A stretch of DNA of 64,000 bases from Pseudomonadota bacterium. Lineage in GTDB: Bacteria; Pseudomonadota; Gammaproteobacteria; Steroidobacterales; Steroidobacteraceae. The notes under the pieces were generated by a model that saw nothing but the letters and a program-made list of their open reading frames with translations, was not told the DNA's origin and did not search any database. Of this stretch, positions 34,851 to 42,652 are shown one piece after another. The position numbers and the translations under genes are program-made. Where the stretch lies: assembly GCA_023417315.1 (NCBI GenBank), contig JAEZFW010000085.1, positions 68,136-132,135 on the forward strand. The letters are read 5' to 3'. Each line of letters starts with the position of its first letter. Within the stretch, counting starts at the first letter, position 1.

Positions 34851-34988
34851 ATGGCAACACGAAAGAAGAAGAGCACTAAGAAGGGCAGCAATAAGAAGAC
34901 GGCGAAGAAGAGCGCGAAGAAGAAAGCGGCGCGACGCTCGAACAAGAAGAAGACCACTCGCGCAAGCATCGTCCGCATTCCTCAGTAG
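34851..34988 (+). CDS. Very small Lys-rich histone-H1-like protein
   Basis: A 45-aa open frame with 15 Lys and 5 Arg, arranged in KKK/KK clusters separated by Ser, Thr, Ala and Gly, ending with a non-basic tail (ASIVRIPQ). A good ribosome site (GAGGGA, seven bases before ATG) and a following hairpin support expression. The composition resembles the Lys/Ala-rich C-terminal tail of histone H1-like bacterial proteins, so nucleic-acid binding is likely, but this is composition only. Confidence 0.75.
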   Translation: MATRKKKSTKKGSNKKTAKKSAKKKAARRSNKKKTTRASIVRIPQ

Positions 34989-34997
34989 TTTCGAGGA

Positions 34998-35026
34998 GGG
35001 GGCTGTTCGATCTTCGAGCAGCCTCC
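34998..35026 (+). terminator. Hairpin after the Lys-rich small gene
   Basis: A 13-bp nearly perfect stem (GGGGGCTGTTCGA / TCGAGCAGCCTCC) with a 3-base loop begins nine bases after the stop. It has no T-run on the plus side. Confidence 0.5.
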
Positions 35027-35065
35027 GCTATACGGTTAACCTACCGCTGAGGCGGTCGCCGCCAA

Positions 35066-35419
35066 TCAGCCCGAACCAAGCCGCAATTCGCGCCTGGCCT
35101 CTTGGGCGGCGATGCATTCGGGGAGATCGTCGAACATCCGCGGTTGCATCCGACCGTTCGGTGCACGCACGGCATTGCCGTAGTCGCTCCAGAACCGTTC
35201 GCAATACTGGGGGTCGCTGCGCTTATCGGCCTTGCACTTCGCAATCTCAGCGTCGCGCAGAGGCTTGAGCCTCTCTTCGCGCGCGGCCTCGCAGCGAGCC
35301 TCTAACGCTTTGACCTCGGCTTCATCGAGCGCGTACGCGAGGGGCACGAAGCCGACTAGAGTCAGGACGAAGGCGGAAACGCAGCGCGTATGTTTGAAGG
35401 CGGATGATGTGGGGCGCAT
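35066..35419 (-). CDS. Small exported Cys-containing protein, unknown
   Basis: A 117-aa protein with a signal peptide (VSAFVLTLVGFVPLAYA) and a mature part rich in charged residues with four Cys (EARCEAAREER, EIAKCKADK, PQYCERFWSDYG, LPECIAAQEARR). Their helical spacing could give two disulfides. I do not recognise the family, though similar small periplasmic proteins are common. ATG at 35419 was selected because the upstream extension is not signal-like. Confidence 0.65.
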   Translation of the reverse strand: MRPTSSAFKHTRCVSAFVLTLVGFVPLAYALDEAEVKALEARCEAAREERLKPLRDAEIAKCKADKRSDPQYCERFWSDYGNAVRAPNGRMQPRMFDDLPECIAAQEARRELRLGSG

Positions 35420-35503
35420 AACGAGCCCCGGGACGGCGAGGTTCGTATTCGTGTGCCGGCCGGGGTCGTGTGATTCTACTCCTCTAGCCAAAGATCACGT
35501 GCA

Positions 35504-35728
35504 TCAATCGTTGCGGACCTCGTCGGCCGCATCGTTTGCGCCTTCGCGCATCTCATCGACTGCATCGTCGACCTTGTTGCCCGTCGACTCCTCTCCGTCT
35601 CGGATCGTGTCCACGGCCTCATCTACTTCCTCTCCCGCTCGCTCGAGCGGCCCTTCGCGTTCGCATCCGCTGAGCCCCGTCAACAGGGCGGCGGAAACGA
35701 GGCCAATCCAAATGTGCTGTTTGCTCAT
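35504..35728 (-). CDS. Small amphipathic lipoprotein, predicted GSR target
   Basis: A 74-aa lipoprotein: signal peptide with lipobox LSGC (Cys22), then an acidic, Ala/Asp/Glu-rich amphipathic region with near-heptad repeats (AGEEVDEAVDTIRDG, KVDDAVDEMREG). A good ribosome site (GAGG) precedes the ATG. An EcfG-type promoter match lies upstream at 35760-35785 on this strand. This suggests an envelope protein made under general stress; the molecular role is unknown. Confidence 0.75.
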   Translation of the reverse strand: MSKQHIWIGLVSAALLTGLSGCEREGPLERAGEEVDEAVDTIRDGEESTGNKVDDAVDEMREGANDAADEVRND

Positions 35729-35759
35729 CTCTACCTCGAAAGTGGGTGGTCGTCAGACA

Positions 35760-35785
35760 AACGTGCACACAGCCCGTCGAGTTCC
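35760..35785 (-). promoter_or_regulatory. EcfG-type promoter (GGAAC-N17-CGTT)
   Basis: On the minus strand GGAAC (35785-35781) and CGTT (35763-35760) are exact matches to the alphaproteobacterial general-stress sigma EcfG consensus with an allowed 17-base spacer. It lies about 32 bases upstream of the small lipoprotein start. Confidence 0.65.
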
Positions 35786-35836
35786 GAGTGAAGCGGCATC
35801 GACTCGCCTAGACGAGAGATGAACATCGTGAAATTC

Positions 35837-35861
35837 GGAACTGGCGCTACAGTGGCGCGTT
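35837..35861 (+). promoter_or_regulatory. EcfG-type promoter (GGAAC-N16-CGTT)
   Basis: GGAAC at 35837-35841 and CGTT at 35858-35861 match the EcfG consensus exactly with a 16-base spacer, 65 bases upstream of the DUF1328 gene. With the divergent match at 35760-35785 it makes a back-to-back pair. Confidence 0.7.
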
Positions 35862-35925
35862 GCATCACCAGAAAAGGAAGCGCGGCGGCACGAGCTGCGG
35901 CGTTGGGTTATCGAGGAGGATTCGT

Positions 35926-36099
35926 ATGCTGTCGTGGGCTCTCACCTTTTTCGTCGTCGCGATCATCGCGGCAGTGCTGGGCTTTACGAGTGTGGCAGGC
36001 GTGGCCGCCAGCGTCGCCAAGATCCTGTTCTTCATCTTCTTGGTCTTAACGCTCGTCGCTCTGGTTGCAGGCGCACTGAGAGGGCGGCCTCCAGTCTAA
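35926..36099 (+). CDS. DUF1328 small membrane protein (YtjA family)
   Basis: A 57-aa protein with two hydrophobic helices (LSWALTFFVVAIIAAVLGF and AKILFFIFLVLTLVALVAGAL), the standard form of DUF1328. GAGGAGGA lies close before the ATG at 35926. Family members are often stress-inducible; here an exact EcfG-type promoter lies upstream. Molecular role is unknown. Confidence 0.88.
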   Translation: MLSWALTFFVVAIIAAVLGFTSVAGVAASVAKILFFIFLVLTLVALVAGALRGRPPV

Positions 36100-36169
36100 T
36101 CGGGTCGGCGAGAGCGCAGACGTGCCGCGCACCTGACGCGGCATCGTCTACGAGTGACTTCAGAAAGCG

Positions 36170-36940
36170 TTACGTGAACAGCAGGGCCTGGCTCACCGCG
36201 ACGCGAACCGTTTCCGGCACGAAAGGCTTCGTCACCAGAAACGTGGGTTCAGGTCGCTCTCCGGTCAGCAAGCGTTCCGGGTATGCGGTGATGAATACGA
36301 TCGGTACCTGCACTTCACTCAAGATCTGCCGCACGGCATCGATTCCCGAGCTGCCATCCGCCAATTTGATGTCCGCTAACACGAGGCCTGGTTCAGTGCG
36401 ACGTGCGGCCCGGACCGCCTCATCGCGAGTGGTAGCGATAGCCGCAACCGAGTGACCCATCTCTCTGACGATGCTCTGCAGATCGAGCGAGATGATTGGT
36501 TCGTCCTCGATGATGAGGACCTTCGTGCTTGGCTGCAGCGAGATCTCGCGCACGGCCTGCCCGACCATGCCTTTTACCTGATCTTCGGGCACCCCGAGAA
36601 TTCGGGCGGTGTCCGTCACGTTGAATCCTTCCATCGCCGTGAGCAACAGGGCTTGGCGATGAGAGGGTGTGAGTTGACCGAGTCGTTTCTCGACACTCGC
36701 CGGATTGCCGGAGCTCGCAAGACCGCGAGCCTCTACATCGGTCGTCGACCAAAGCGTGTGAAACAGGCGGTACAAACCGACGCGCGGCGAGGCAGTAGGA
36801 TCCAGCACCGAGGTATCTGCGACGATTGCCTCCAAGCAAGCCCTCACATAAGCATCACCGCTCTTCTGAGAGCCGCACAACGCCCGGGCGTAACGGCGCA
36901 AATAGGGTAAATGCTCGGCGATGGCGTGAGACAAAGCCAT
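36170..36940 (-). CDS. phyR: PhyR-type response regulator (sigma-like domain plus receiver)
   Basis: Anti-anti-sigma switch of the general stress response, 256 aa. The N-terminal half (about 1-130) imitates an ECF sigma factor (sigma2-like then sigma4-like, TPSHRQALLLTAMEGFNVTDTARILGV). The C-terminal half (about 138-256) is a receiver with acceptor Asp190 (LVLADIKLADGSSG) and the FITAYPE motif characteristic of this class. When phosphorylated, PhyR binds NepR and frees EcfG. It is divergent from nepR-ecfG, the classical arrangement. AGGAG precedes the ATG at 36940. Confidence 0.93.
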   Translation of the reverse strand: MALSHAIAEHLPYLRRYARALCGSQKSGDAYVRACLEAIVADTSVLDPTASPRVGLYRLFHTLWSTTDVEARGLASSGNPASVEKRLGQLTPSHRQALLLTAMEGFNVTDTARILGVPEDQVKGMVGQAVREISLQPSTKVLIIEDEPIISLDLQSIVREMGHSVAAIATTRDEAVRAARRTEPGLVLADIKLADGSSGIDAVRQILSEVQVPIVFITAYPERLLTGERPEPTFLVTKPFVPETVRVAVSQALLFT

Positions 36941-37036
36941 AGGGACTCCTAAAGGGTTCTTTATAGCGCAGCGTTGCGCGCGCGAGTAATTGCGGTATTA
37001 CTATGTACGAAAGGGGTGAAAGGTTCCGCGTCACAT

Positions 37037-37061
37037 GGAACTTTTTCAATAGTGGGGCGTT
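37037..37061 (+). promoter_or_regulatory. EcfG-type promoter before nepR-ecfG (GGAAC-N16-CGTT)
   Basis: GGAAC at 37037-37041 and CGTT at 37058-37061 with a 16-base spacer, about 74 bases before the nepR start. It implies that EcfG activates its own operon, as in known GSR systems. No equally good match faces phyR. Confidence 0.75.
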
Positions 37062-37134
37062 CGGGAGGACTCAATCACACCCGAGTTGCCTTTGTGCATG
37101 GCGGCACTAGCGTCGTCGTGGGTTTAATCAAGCC

Positions 37135-37320
37135 ATGGTCATGAGTGAAAAAATCACGCCAGGGGAGCCCGAAGCTGCGGCTGCTAATCCGTCGGAGCAG
37201 GTGCCCGACTGGCTGAGCAACCGCCTACGGCGCATGTTCACCGAAGTCATGGACGAGCCTGTGCCGGACGAGTTCAAGGCGCTGCTCCGCAAGCTCGAAG
37301 AGAAGGAGCGGGGCTCCTAA
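37135..37320 (+). CDS. nepR: NepR anti-sigma factor
   Basis: A 61-aa protein with the NepR core: a first helix (DWLSNRLRRMFTEVM), a short Pro-containing link (DEPVPDEF) and a second helix (KALLRKLEEKE). It sequesters the EcfG sigma factor until phosphorylated PhyR takes it away. It is followed after 23 bases by ecfG and preceded by an EcfG-type promoter. Either ATG at 37135 or 37141 could be the start. Confidence 0.88.
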   Translation: MVMSEKITPGEPEAAAANPSEQVPDWLSNRLRRMFTEVMDEPVPDEFKALLRKLEEKERGS

Positions 37321-37343
37321 CGGAGTCTCGCCCGGAGCAACTC

Positions 37344-37907
37344 ATGATCGTTCAAGACAAATTCCTGGAACAGGTGACCGCGCTCTTGCCCGCGCTGCGT
37401 GCTTTCGGTCGTTCGCTGTGCGGCGATCCCGCGCGCGCCGATGACCTCGTGCAAGATACGGTGCTCAAGGCTTGGACCAACCGCGAACAGTTTCAGTCGG
37501 GGAGCAATCTCAAGGCCTGGCTGTTCACGATCTTGCGCAACTGCTATTACTCCGAGCTGCGGCATCGGAAATTCGAGATCGAGGATCCAGATGGAATCTG
37601 CGCCGCTCAAGTCGCGATTGCGCCGGACCACGATGCGAAGCTACATCTGCGCGACTTGAGCCGGGCCCTGCAGCATCTGCCGCCCGATCAGCGCGAGGCA
37701 TTGATTCTCGTATGCGCAACTGGTCTGTCGTACGAAGAGGCGGCCGATGTGTGCCAAGTAGCAGTTGGCACCATCAAGAGCCGCATTGCGCGCGCGCGCG
37801 ACCGTCTCGTCGAGCTGCTCGGCGAGGATGCAGCGCAAGTCACGGGCACTCTGCCGGTCCTCACCAATCTGAGCGAACCCGAGAACCTCGCCGAACGTAC
37901 CAGCTGA
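37344..37907 (+). CDS. ecfG: EcfG-type ECF sigma factor (general stress response)
   Basis: A 187-aa ECF sigma. Region 2 (about 10-75) has the DPARADDLVQDTVLKAW helix and NLKAWLFTILRN. Region 4 (about 110-160) has LPPDQREALILVCATGLSYEEAADVCQVAVGTIKSRIARAR. It lies directly after nepR and before a sensor kinase. It should recognise the GGAAC/CGTT promoters seen at 35760, 35837 and 37037. GGAG precedes the ATG. Confidence 0.92.
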   Translation: MIVQDKFLEQVTALLPALRAFGRSLCGDPARADDLVQDTVLKAWTNREQFQSGSNLKAWLFTILRNCYYSELRHRKFEIEDPDGICAAQVAIAPDHDAKLHLRDLSRALQHLPPDQREALILVCATGLSYEEAADVCQVAVGTIKSRIARARDRLVELLGEDAAQVTGTLPVLTNLSEPENLAERTS

Positions 37908-37923
37908 TCTGCGAGGCTCCTGC

Positions 37924-39687
37924 TTGAAGACGTTGAAGCCGGGAGCCCCTCGGGAATGGTTCGGGCGCAACGCTGGCTTGCGGCCGCGCTTGGTGCTGAT
38001 CGTAGGTATCGCGATGCTGGCGCCAGGCGCGCTCGCGGTGCTGCAAGCGATCAACAGCTTCAACAACAGCATGCGCATCCTCGAGCAGAGCCTTGCGCAA
38101 GCTGCGCAGCTTTCCGCGTCCGAGGAAGTCGGCATGATTGCCGCCTCGCGCGAGATCCTCACGAGCCTTGCACAACACCCGGACGTTCAAGCCGGCTCCG
38201 GCGGAGCGTGCCGGCGCGCTCTCGAACGCGCGATCGGCGGGCTCAGCCAATACGAAGGCGCCGCAGTCGTAAATCTCGACGGGATGATGACGTGCACGTC
38301 GGCCCCGATGCGCGATGCGGTCCGTGTGGACGATCGATCGTGGTTCATCGAGATCAAGAACGGTTCAGCGTTCACCGTGAGCGATCTGCTGGTCAGCAGA
38401 TGGCTTGGCCGATGGGGAATCGTCACGGCCGTACCTCTGCTCGATAGCGAGGGTGGCGTAGCGGGGGCCGTTGCGTTGTTCGTGAGTCTCGATTGGCTCA
38501 CGACACGCTACAAAGACGCAGCGCCCGGTGATGACAGCGCACTCGCGTTGCTCGATAGCAAAGGCGAGGTGTTGACGACCGACCCGAGCGCTACGCTGCA
38601 GTCACGTCTGCCCTCGCGCGAGATCATCACCTCGCATATTGCAAAGCCCTCCGAAGGCAAAGCACGTGCGTTTCGCGCGCGCGCCATCGATGGTACATGG
38701 CGACTCTATGCGATCAGTCCGCTGCTCGAAGGACGCATCTTCGTCATTCTCGGAACGCCGGTGCTCACGGCGGTGGGACCACTCGCGTTGCAAGTCGCAT
38801 GGGGTGTGCTGACTCCCTTTCTCATGTGGGCCCTTGCGATTGCGGTGGTCTGGTTCGGCATCGAGCATCTCGTCGTGCGTTGGATCACTTATCTAGAGCG
38901 CATCACATCGGCGTATGCCTCAGGTCGGCACGGCGTGCGGCCCGAACGCGTGTCGGCTGCGCCCGCCGAGATCCGCAGTCTCGGCGAGACGTTCTCACGC
39001 ATGGCCGATCTCATCTCCTCACGCGAAACCGAGTTGCGCGAATCGCTGCATCAAAAGGAGATCTTGGTGCGCGAGATTCATCACCGCGTGAAGAACAATC
39101 TGCAGCTCGTGATGAGCCTGTTGAACCTGCACGCAAGGCGCATCCGCGATCCCCGCGCGGAGGAAGCTTTCGCGGAAGCCCGCAGTCGCATCAATGCGCT
39201 CGCGACCTTGCACCGTCGTCTATATGAATCGGAAAGTCTGCAAGAGATCGATCTACATTGGTTCTTGGAAGACTTGTGCGCCGAGCTGCGTCGCGGCGGA
39301 TTGTCTCGCGGTCGAAACGTCGAGCTCATCGTGGAGTCACCCAGCGAAGTGATCGGTCCAGAGCTTGCGGTCCCACTGGGCTTGCTGGTCACCGAGGCAA
39401 TCACGAATGCCTATAAGCATGCGTTCGTGGATCGCGCGCACGGGCAGATCGTGGTGCAAGTCGAGCGACAATCACCGGAGCAGTTGCTCCTGCGAATCCG
39501 CGATAACGGTTCGGGCTTCGATCCCGAGAACTTGAGCACCGATTCGACCGGTTTAGGCCGCTCGCTGATCGAGGCATTTGTGCGGCAGTTGCATGGCGAG
39601 CTCGAGATCCGCTCGGAAGCCGGCACGATCGTCGAGGTGCGATTCCCCGCGCCGGCACAGCCGCGAGAGATGAAGCGAACCGCGTAG
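37924..39687 (+). CDS. Transmembrane HisKA_2-type sensor histidine kinase of the GSR
   Basis: A 587-aa kinase, probably the input to PhyR. Layout: N-terminal membrane helix (LVLIVGIAMLAPGALAVLQ), a periplasmic dCache-like domain (about 40-280), a second helix (about 290-325), a HAMP-like linker, then the HisKA_2 box (REIHHRVKNNLQLVMSLLNLH, His near 386) and an ATPase domain (TEAITNAYKHAF, RDNGSGFD). This kinase class phosphorylates PhyR in Alphaproteobacteria. The start is a TTG at 37924, sixteen bases after ecfG, so it belongs to the same operon. Confidence 0.9.
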   Translation: MKTLKPGAPREWFGRNAGLRPRLVLIVGIAMLAPGALAVLQAINSFNNSMRILEQSLAQAAQLSASEEVGMIAASREILTSLAQHPDVQAGSGGACRRALERAIGGLSQYEGAAVVNLDGMMTCTSAPMRDAVRVDDRSWFIEIKNGSAFTVSDLLVSRWLGRWGIVTAVPLLDSEGGVAGAVALFVSLDWLTTRYKDAAPGDDSALALLDSKGEVLTTDPSATLQSRLPSREIITSHIAKPSEGKARAFRARAIDGTWRLYAISPLLEGRIFVILGTPVLTAVGPLALQVAWGVLTPFLMWALAIAVVWFGIEHLVVRWITYLERITSAYASGRHGVRPERVSAAPAEIRSLGETFSRMADLISSRETELRESLHQKEILVREIHHRVKNNLQLVMSLLNLHARRIRDPRAEEAFAEARSRINALATLHRRLYESESLQEIDLHWFLEDLCAELRRGGLSRGRNVELIVESPSEVIGPELAVPLGLLVTEAITNAYKHAFVDRAHGQIVVQVERQSPEQLLLRIRDNGSGFDPENLSTDSTGLGRSLIEAFVRQLHGELEIRSEAGTIVEVRFPAPAQPREMKRTA

Positions 39688-39733
39688 CTGCGCCACTCAC
39701 GGCGTACAAAGGTGCGACAATGCGCACCATCCT

Positions 39734-40990
39734 ATGTCCAACTCCTCCAGACGCGCGGCGCTGCGCGTACTCGCGCACGCCGATTTTCGCCGCTTTCTCC
39801 TCGCCCGCCTGCTCGCGACGCTCGCTGCCCAGATGCAGATCGTCGCCGTCGGCTGGCAGATGTATGCGATCACGCGAGATCCGCTCGACTTAGGCTTGAT
39901 CGGGTTATCGCAGTTCATTCCATTCATTCTGCTGATCCTGCCTGCCGGGCAATCGGCCGATCACTACGATCGACGCCGCATTCTGATGATGTGTTATGCA
40001 GTCGAAGCGTTGTGCGCGCTATTGCTGCTGAGCTTTACGATCATCGAGGTCGAGATCGCATGGCCCGTATTGGCGGCCATGCTGCTGCTGGGCGGCGCCC
40101 GAGCGTTTTCGATGCCGAGCGGCCAGGCACTGTTGCCGAATCTCGTTCCGCGAGACGACTTCACGCGCGCGGTGGCCTTGAATTCATCGGTGTTTCAAAT
40201 CGCCACCGTGGTGGGCCCAGCGCTTGGAGGCATTCTGTACCTAACGGGGCCGCACGTTGTCTACTCGACCGTGCTGGTGCTCGCCGTGCTCGCGGCTGTC
40301 TTGATGATGCGTGTGCATACGGGGGCGAGGAATAGATCCTCGATGCGCGAGCCGCCGAGCTTGCAGGCATTGTTGTCTGGATTGCGATTCGTGCGTTCAA
40401 AGCCCGTCGTGCTCGGCGCCATCTCACTCGATCTCTTTGCCGTGCTCTTCGGCGGCGCGACTGCATTGCTGCCGATCTACGCAAGCGACATCTTGCAGGT
40501 GGGTCCGAGCGGGCTCGGGCTGCTACGCACCGCGCCTGGTATTGGCGCCGGACTCTGTGCGCTCGCGCTCGCGATGTGGCCCGTTACTCGACATGTGGGT
40601 CCGTGGATGTTCGGGGGCGTCGGAATGTTCGGTGTCGCGACGATCGTGTTCGGCCTGAGCACCAACTTTGCGATCTCGCTATTGGCGCTGATCGTTCTCG
40701 GCGCAGCAGACATGGTGAGCGTGTACGTGCGCCATCTGCTCGTGCAGCTGCAAACACCCGATCGTATTCGCGGGCGCGTCAGTGCGGTGAGCGCGGTGTT
40801 CATCGGTGCCTCCAATGAGCTCGGAGACTTCGAGTCCGGTTTGACTGCGAAATGGTGGGGCACGGTGCGATCAGTCGTCATCGGAGGTATTGCAACGTTG
40901 ATGGTCACGGGACTGTGGACTCGCTGGTTTCCGGTGCTATGGCAAATGGACGATTTGCCGAAGCCTGTTAGAGATGGAAGTGACGAGTGA
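39734..40990 (+). CDS. MFS transporter (EntS-like)
   Basis: A 418-aa major facilitator with about twelve helices. The early motif LARLLATLAAQMQIVAVGWQMYAITRDPLDLGLIGL and the loop motif DHYDRRRILM (variant of GxLaDrxGRR) fit the MFS_3 / enterobactin-exporter group. The substrate is unknown, and no siderophore gene is near. It is separate from the GSR operon and is followed by a repeat element. Confidence 0.88.
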   Translation: MSNSSRRAALRVLAHADFRRFLLARLLATLAAQMQIVAVGWQMYAITRDPLDLGLIGLSQFIPFILLILPAGQSADHYDRRRILMMCYAVEALCALLLLSFTIIEVEIAWPVLAAMLLLGGARAFSMPSGQALLPNLVPRDDFTRAVALNSSVFQIATVVGPALGGILYLTGPHVVYSTVLVLAVLAAVLMMRVHTGARNRSSMREPPSLQALLSGLRFVRSKPVVLGAISLDLFAVLFGGATALLPIYASDILQVGPSGLGLLRTAPGIGAGLCALALAMWPVTRHVGPWMFGGVGMFGVATIVFGLSTNFAISLLALIVLGAADMVSVYVRHLLVQLQTPDRIRGRVSAVSAVFIGASNELGDFESGLTAKWWGTVRSVVIGGIATLMVTGLWTRWFPVLWQMDDLPKPVRDGSDE

Positions 40991-41108
40991 CGAGGTGACG
41001 AGGTGACGGAACGACGAAGTCAGAATTGCGGCCCGGTAGGGCCACCTGTAACCGCTTAGCTCACACCGGCGCTCCGTTCTGACTTCGTCACATCGTCACT
41101 CTGTCATT
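40979..41108. repeat. Inverted tandem-repeat element I (TGACGAGG arms)
   Basis: Left arm 40979-41025 holds GTGACGAG / GTGACGAGGTGACG units, ending ACGAAGTCAGAA. Right arm 41072-41108 starts with the complement TTCTGACTTCGT, then CACATCGTCACT units. The spacer is about 46 bp. It shares a 24-base identical stretch with element H. Confidence 0.75.
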
Positions 41109-41159
41109 AGCGCGTGAGCGCACTAGCGCCCTGCATATCCATCCAGTACGATCGGGCCC

Positions 41160-42242
41160 ATGAGCAATCCGATGCGGCCCGAGGTGCGAACTGGACGCGG
41201 TGCGGTCTCGAATATGCAAGGCCGATTCGAGCACACGCGCTCGGAAGTCATCGATGATGGGTGGGGCACGATCGATGAGCCTTTACCCCCACTCGAGACC
41301 ATCGTTCAACCCGAACCGGCGCGCTCGATCATCGCGCGTAATAGGTCGCCGGACATTGGGTTCGATCAATCGATCAATCCGTATCGCGGGTGCGAGCACG
41401 GCTGCATCTACTGCTACGCGCGTCCGTCGCACGCGTATCTGAATCTCTCACCCGGGCTCGATTTCGAAACGCGTCTTTTCTACAAGGCCGACGCTGCAGC
41501 GCTTCTTGAAAGAGAGCTCGCTGCGCCGAGCTACACGTGCTCGCCGATCACGATCGGTGCAAATACGGATCCGTATCAACCGATCGAGCGCGAGTACCGT
41601 GTCACACGCAGCATCATCGAGGTGCTCGCCCGTTTTCATCACCCGCTTTCCATCATCACCAAGAGTGCGATGGTCGAACGGGACATCGATCTGCTCGCGC
41701 CGATGGCGCGCGACAATCTTGTGCAGGTCTTCGTCAGCGTCACGACGTTGTCGAACGAAATGAAGCGCACCCTCGAGCCGCGGACTGCCTCGCCAGCCGC
41801 GCGGTTGCGAACTATTCGCAAGCTGAGCGAAGCGGGAATTCCGGTGGGTGTAATGGTCGCGCCAGTGATTCCCGTGCTGACCGACTCCGAACTGGAAGCC
41901 ATCTTGGAAGCTTCCGTTCGGGCGGGAGCGACATCCGCGGGATACGTGCTGCTGCGCTTGCCTCACGAGGTGAAGAATCTCTTCCGCGAGTGGCTCGAGG
42001 CGAACGAGCCGCTCAAAGCGAAGCACGTCATGTCGCGAATGCAGGCGATGCGCGGCGGGCGTGATTACGATTCGAGGTGGAGCGTGCGTCAGCGCGGCGA
42101 AGGCGAGTACGCCGAGCTACTGCGCAAGCGCTTCGAGCTCGGGTGCGTACGGTATGGTCTTAATCGCGGGCCGCGATTCACTCACAATCGCGAGCTCTTC
42201 ACGCCGCCGAACGCTGGGCCGAAACAGTTCTCGTTGCTGTAA
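41160..42242 (+). CDS. PA0069/SplB-like radical SAM protein
   Basis: A 360-aa radical SAM enzyme with the cluster motif CEHGCIYCYARPSHAY (Cys-x3-Cys-x2-Cys) near residue 78 and SPITIGANTDPYQPIER further on. The family is related to spore photoproduct lyase but occurs in non-sporulating Proteobacteria, where a DNA-repair role has been suggested but not proven. The length is normal for the family. It stands alone after a repeat element. Confidence 0.9.
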   Translation: MSNPMRPEVRTGRGAVSNMQGRFEHTRSEVIDDGWGTIDEPLPPLETIVQPEPARSIIARNRSPDIGFDQSINPYRGCEHGCIYCYARPSHAYLNLSPGLDFETRLFYKADAAALLERELAAPSYTCSPITIGANTDPYQPIEREYRVTRSIIEVLARFHHPLSIITKSAMVERDIDLLAPMARDNLVQVFVSVTTLSNEMKRTLEPRTASPAARLRTIRKLSEAGIPVGVMVAPVIPVLTDSELEAILEASVRAGATSAGYVLLRLPHEVKNLFREWLEANEPLKAKHVMSRMQAMRGGRDYDSRWSVRQRGEGEYAELLRKRFELGCVRYGLNRGPRFTHNRELFTPPNAGPKQFSLL

Positions 42243-42652
42243 TCGACGCGTTGAACTCCCATGTTGAGACTTCTCTGTTGAACTCTCTGAGATCAGATGA
42301 GCACTCACGTCGAGAGCGTTCTTAAGGTTTTCCCCCAACTGATGTTCTGCAACGCGCGATATCGGGTCTTCCGAGTAGCCTCCAGGTGTGGCGTTGCGTT
42401 TTGTGAAATGACAATCAACGGTAGCCGATGCGAGCTGCGCCGAGGCGTTAGATACAGCTGCAACCAATAGACGATGCTCACCACAAAGAGCGCGCGTAGA
42501 GTCTGAAACATGCGCCTGAGTTGCGCGTTTACCGGCATTGACTTGCATATGCTTGGCGTATACTCGATCGAAAAGATTCGGATCGCCACGTTTCTTGGCG
42601 AAAGAAACTTCAGGACGGACCCGCCCTCGTAACGCACTTCCTGGAGAAGTTC
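42243..42652. other. 410-bp non-coding region before the envelope cluster
   Basis: Slightly richer in A/T than its surroundings. No credible gene, repeat arm or RNA was found. A sigma-70-like promoter is possible near its right end. This gap marks the start of the co-directional cluster 42653-57630. Confidence 0.5.
42538..42564 (+). promoter_or_regulatory. Possible sigma-70 promoter for the 42.6-kb cluster
   Basis: TTGACT at 42538-42543 and TATACT at 42559-42564 match the hexamers well, but the spacer is only 15 bases. It is the best match in the gap before the first cluster gene. Confidence 0.3.

Noticed and set aside
37006..37027. Possible EcfG promoter facing phyR (minus strand GGAAC then CGTA)
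   Set aside because: The spacer is only 13 bases and the -10 is imperfect, unlike the exact match facing nepR.
42117..42548. 143-aa open frame on the minus strand upstream of the cluster
   Set aside because: Overlaps the end of the radical SAM gene and has no recognisable features or start signal.
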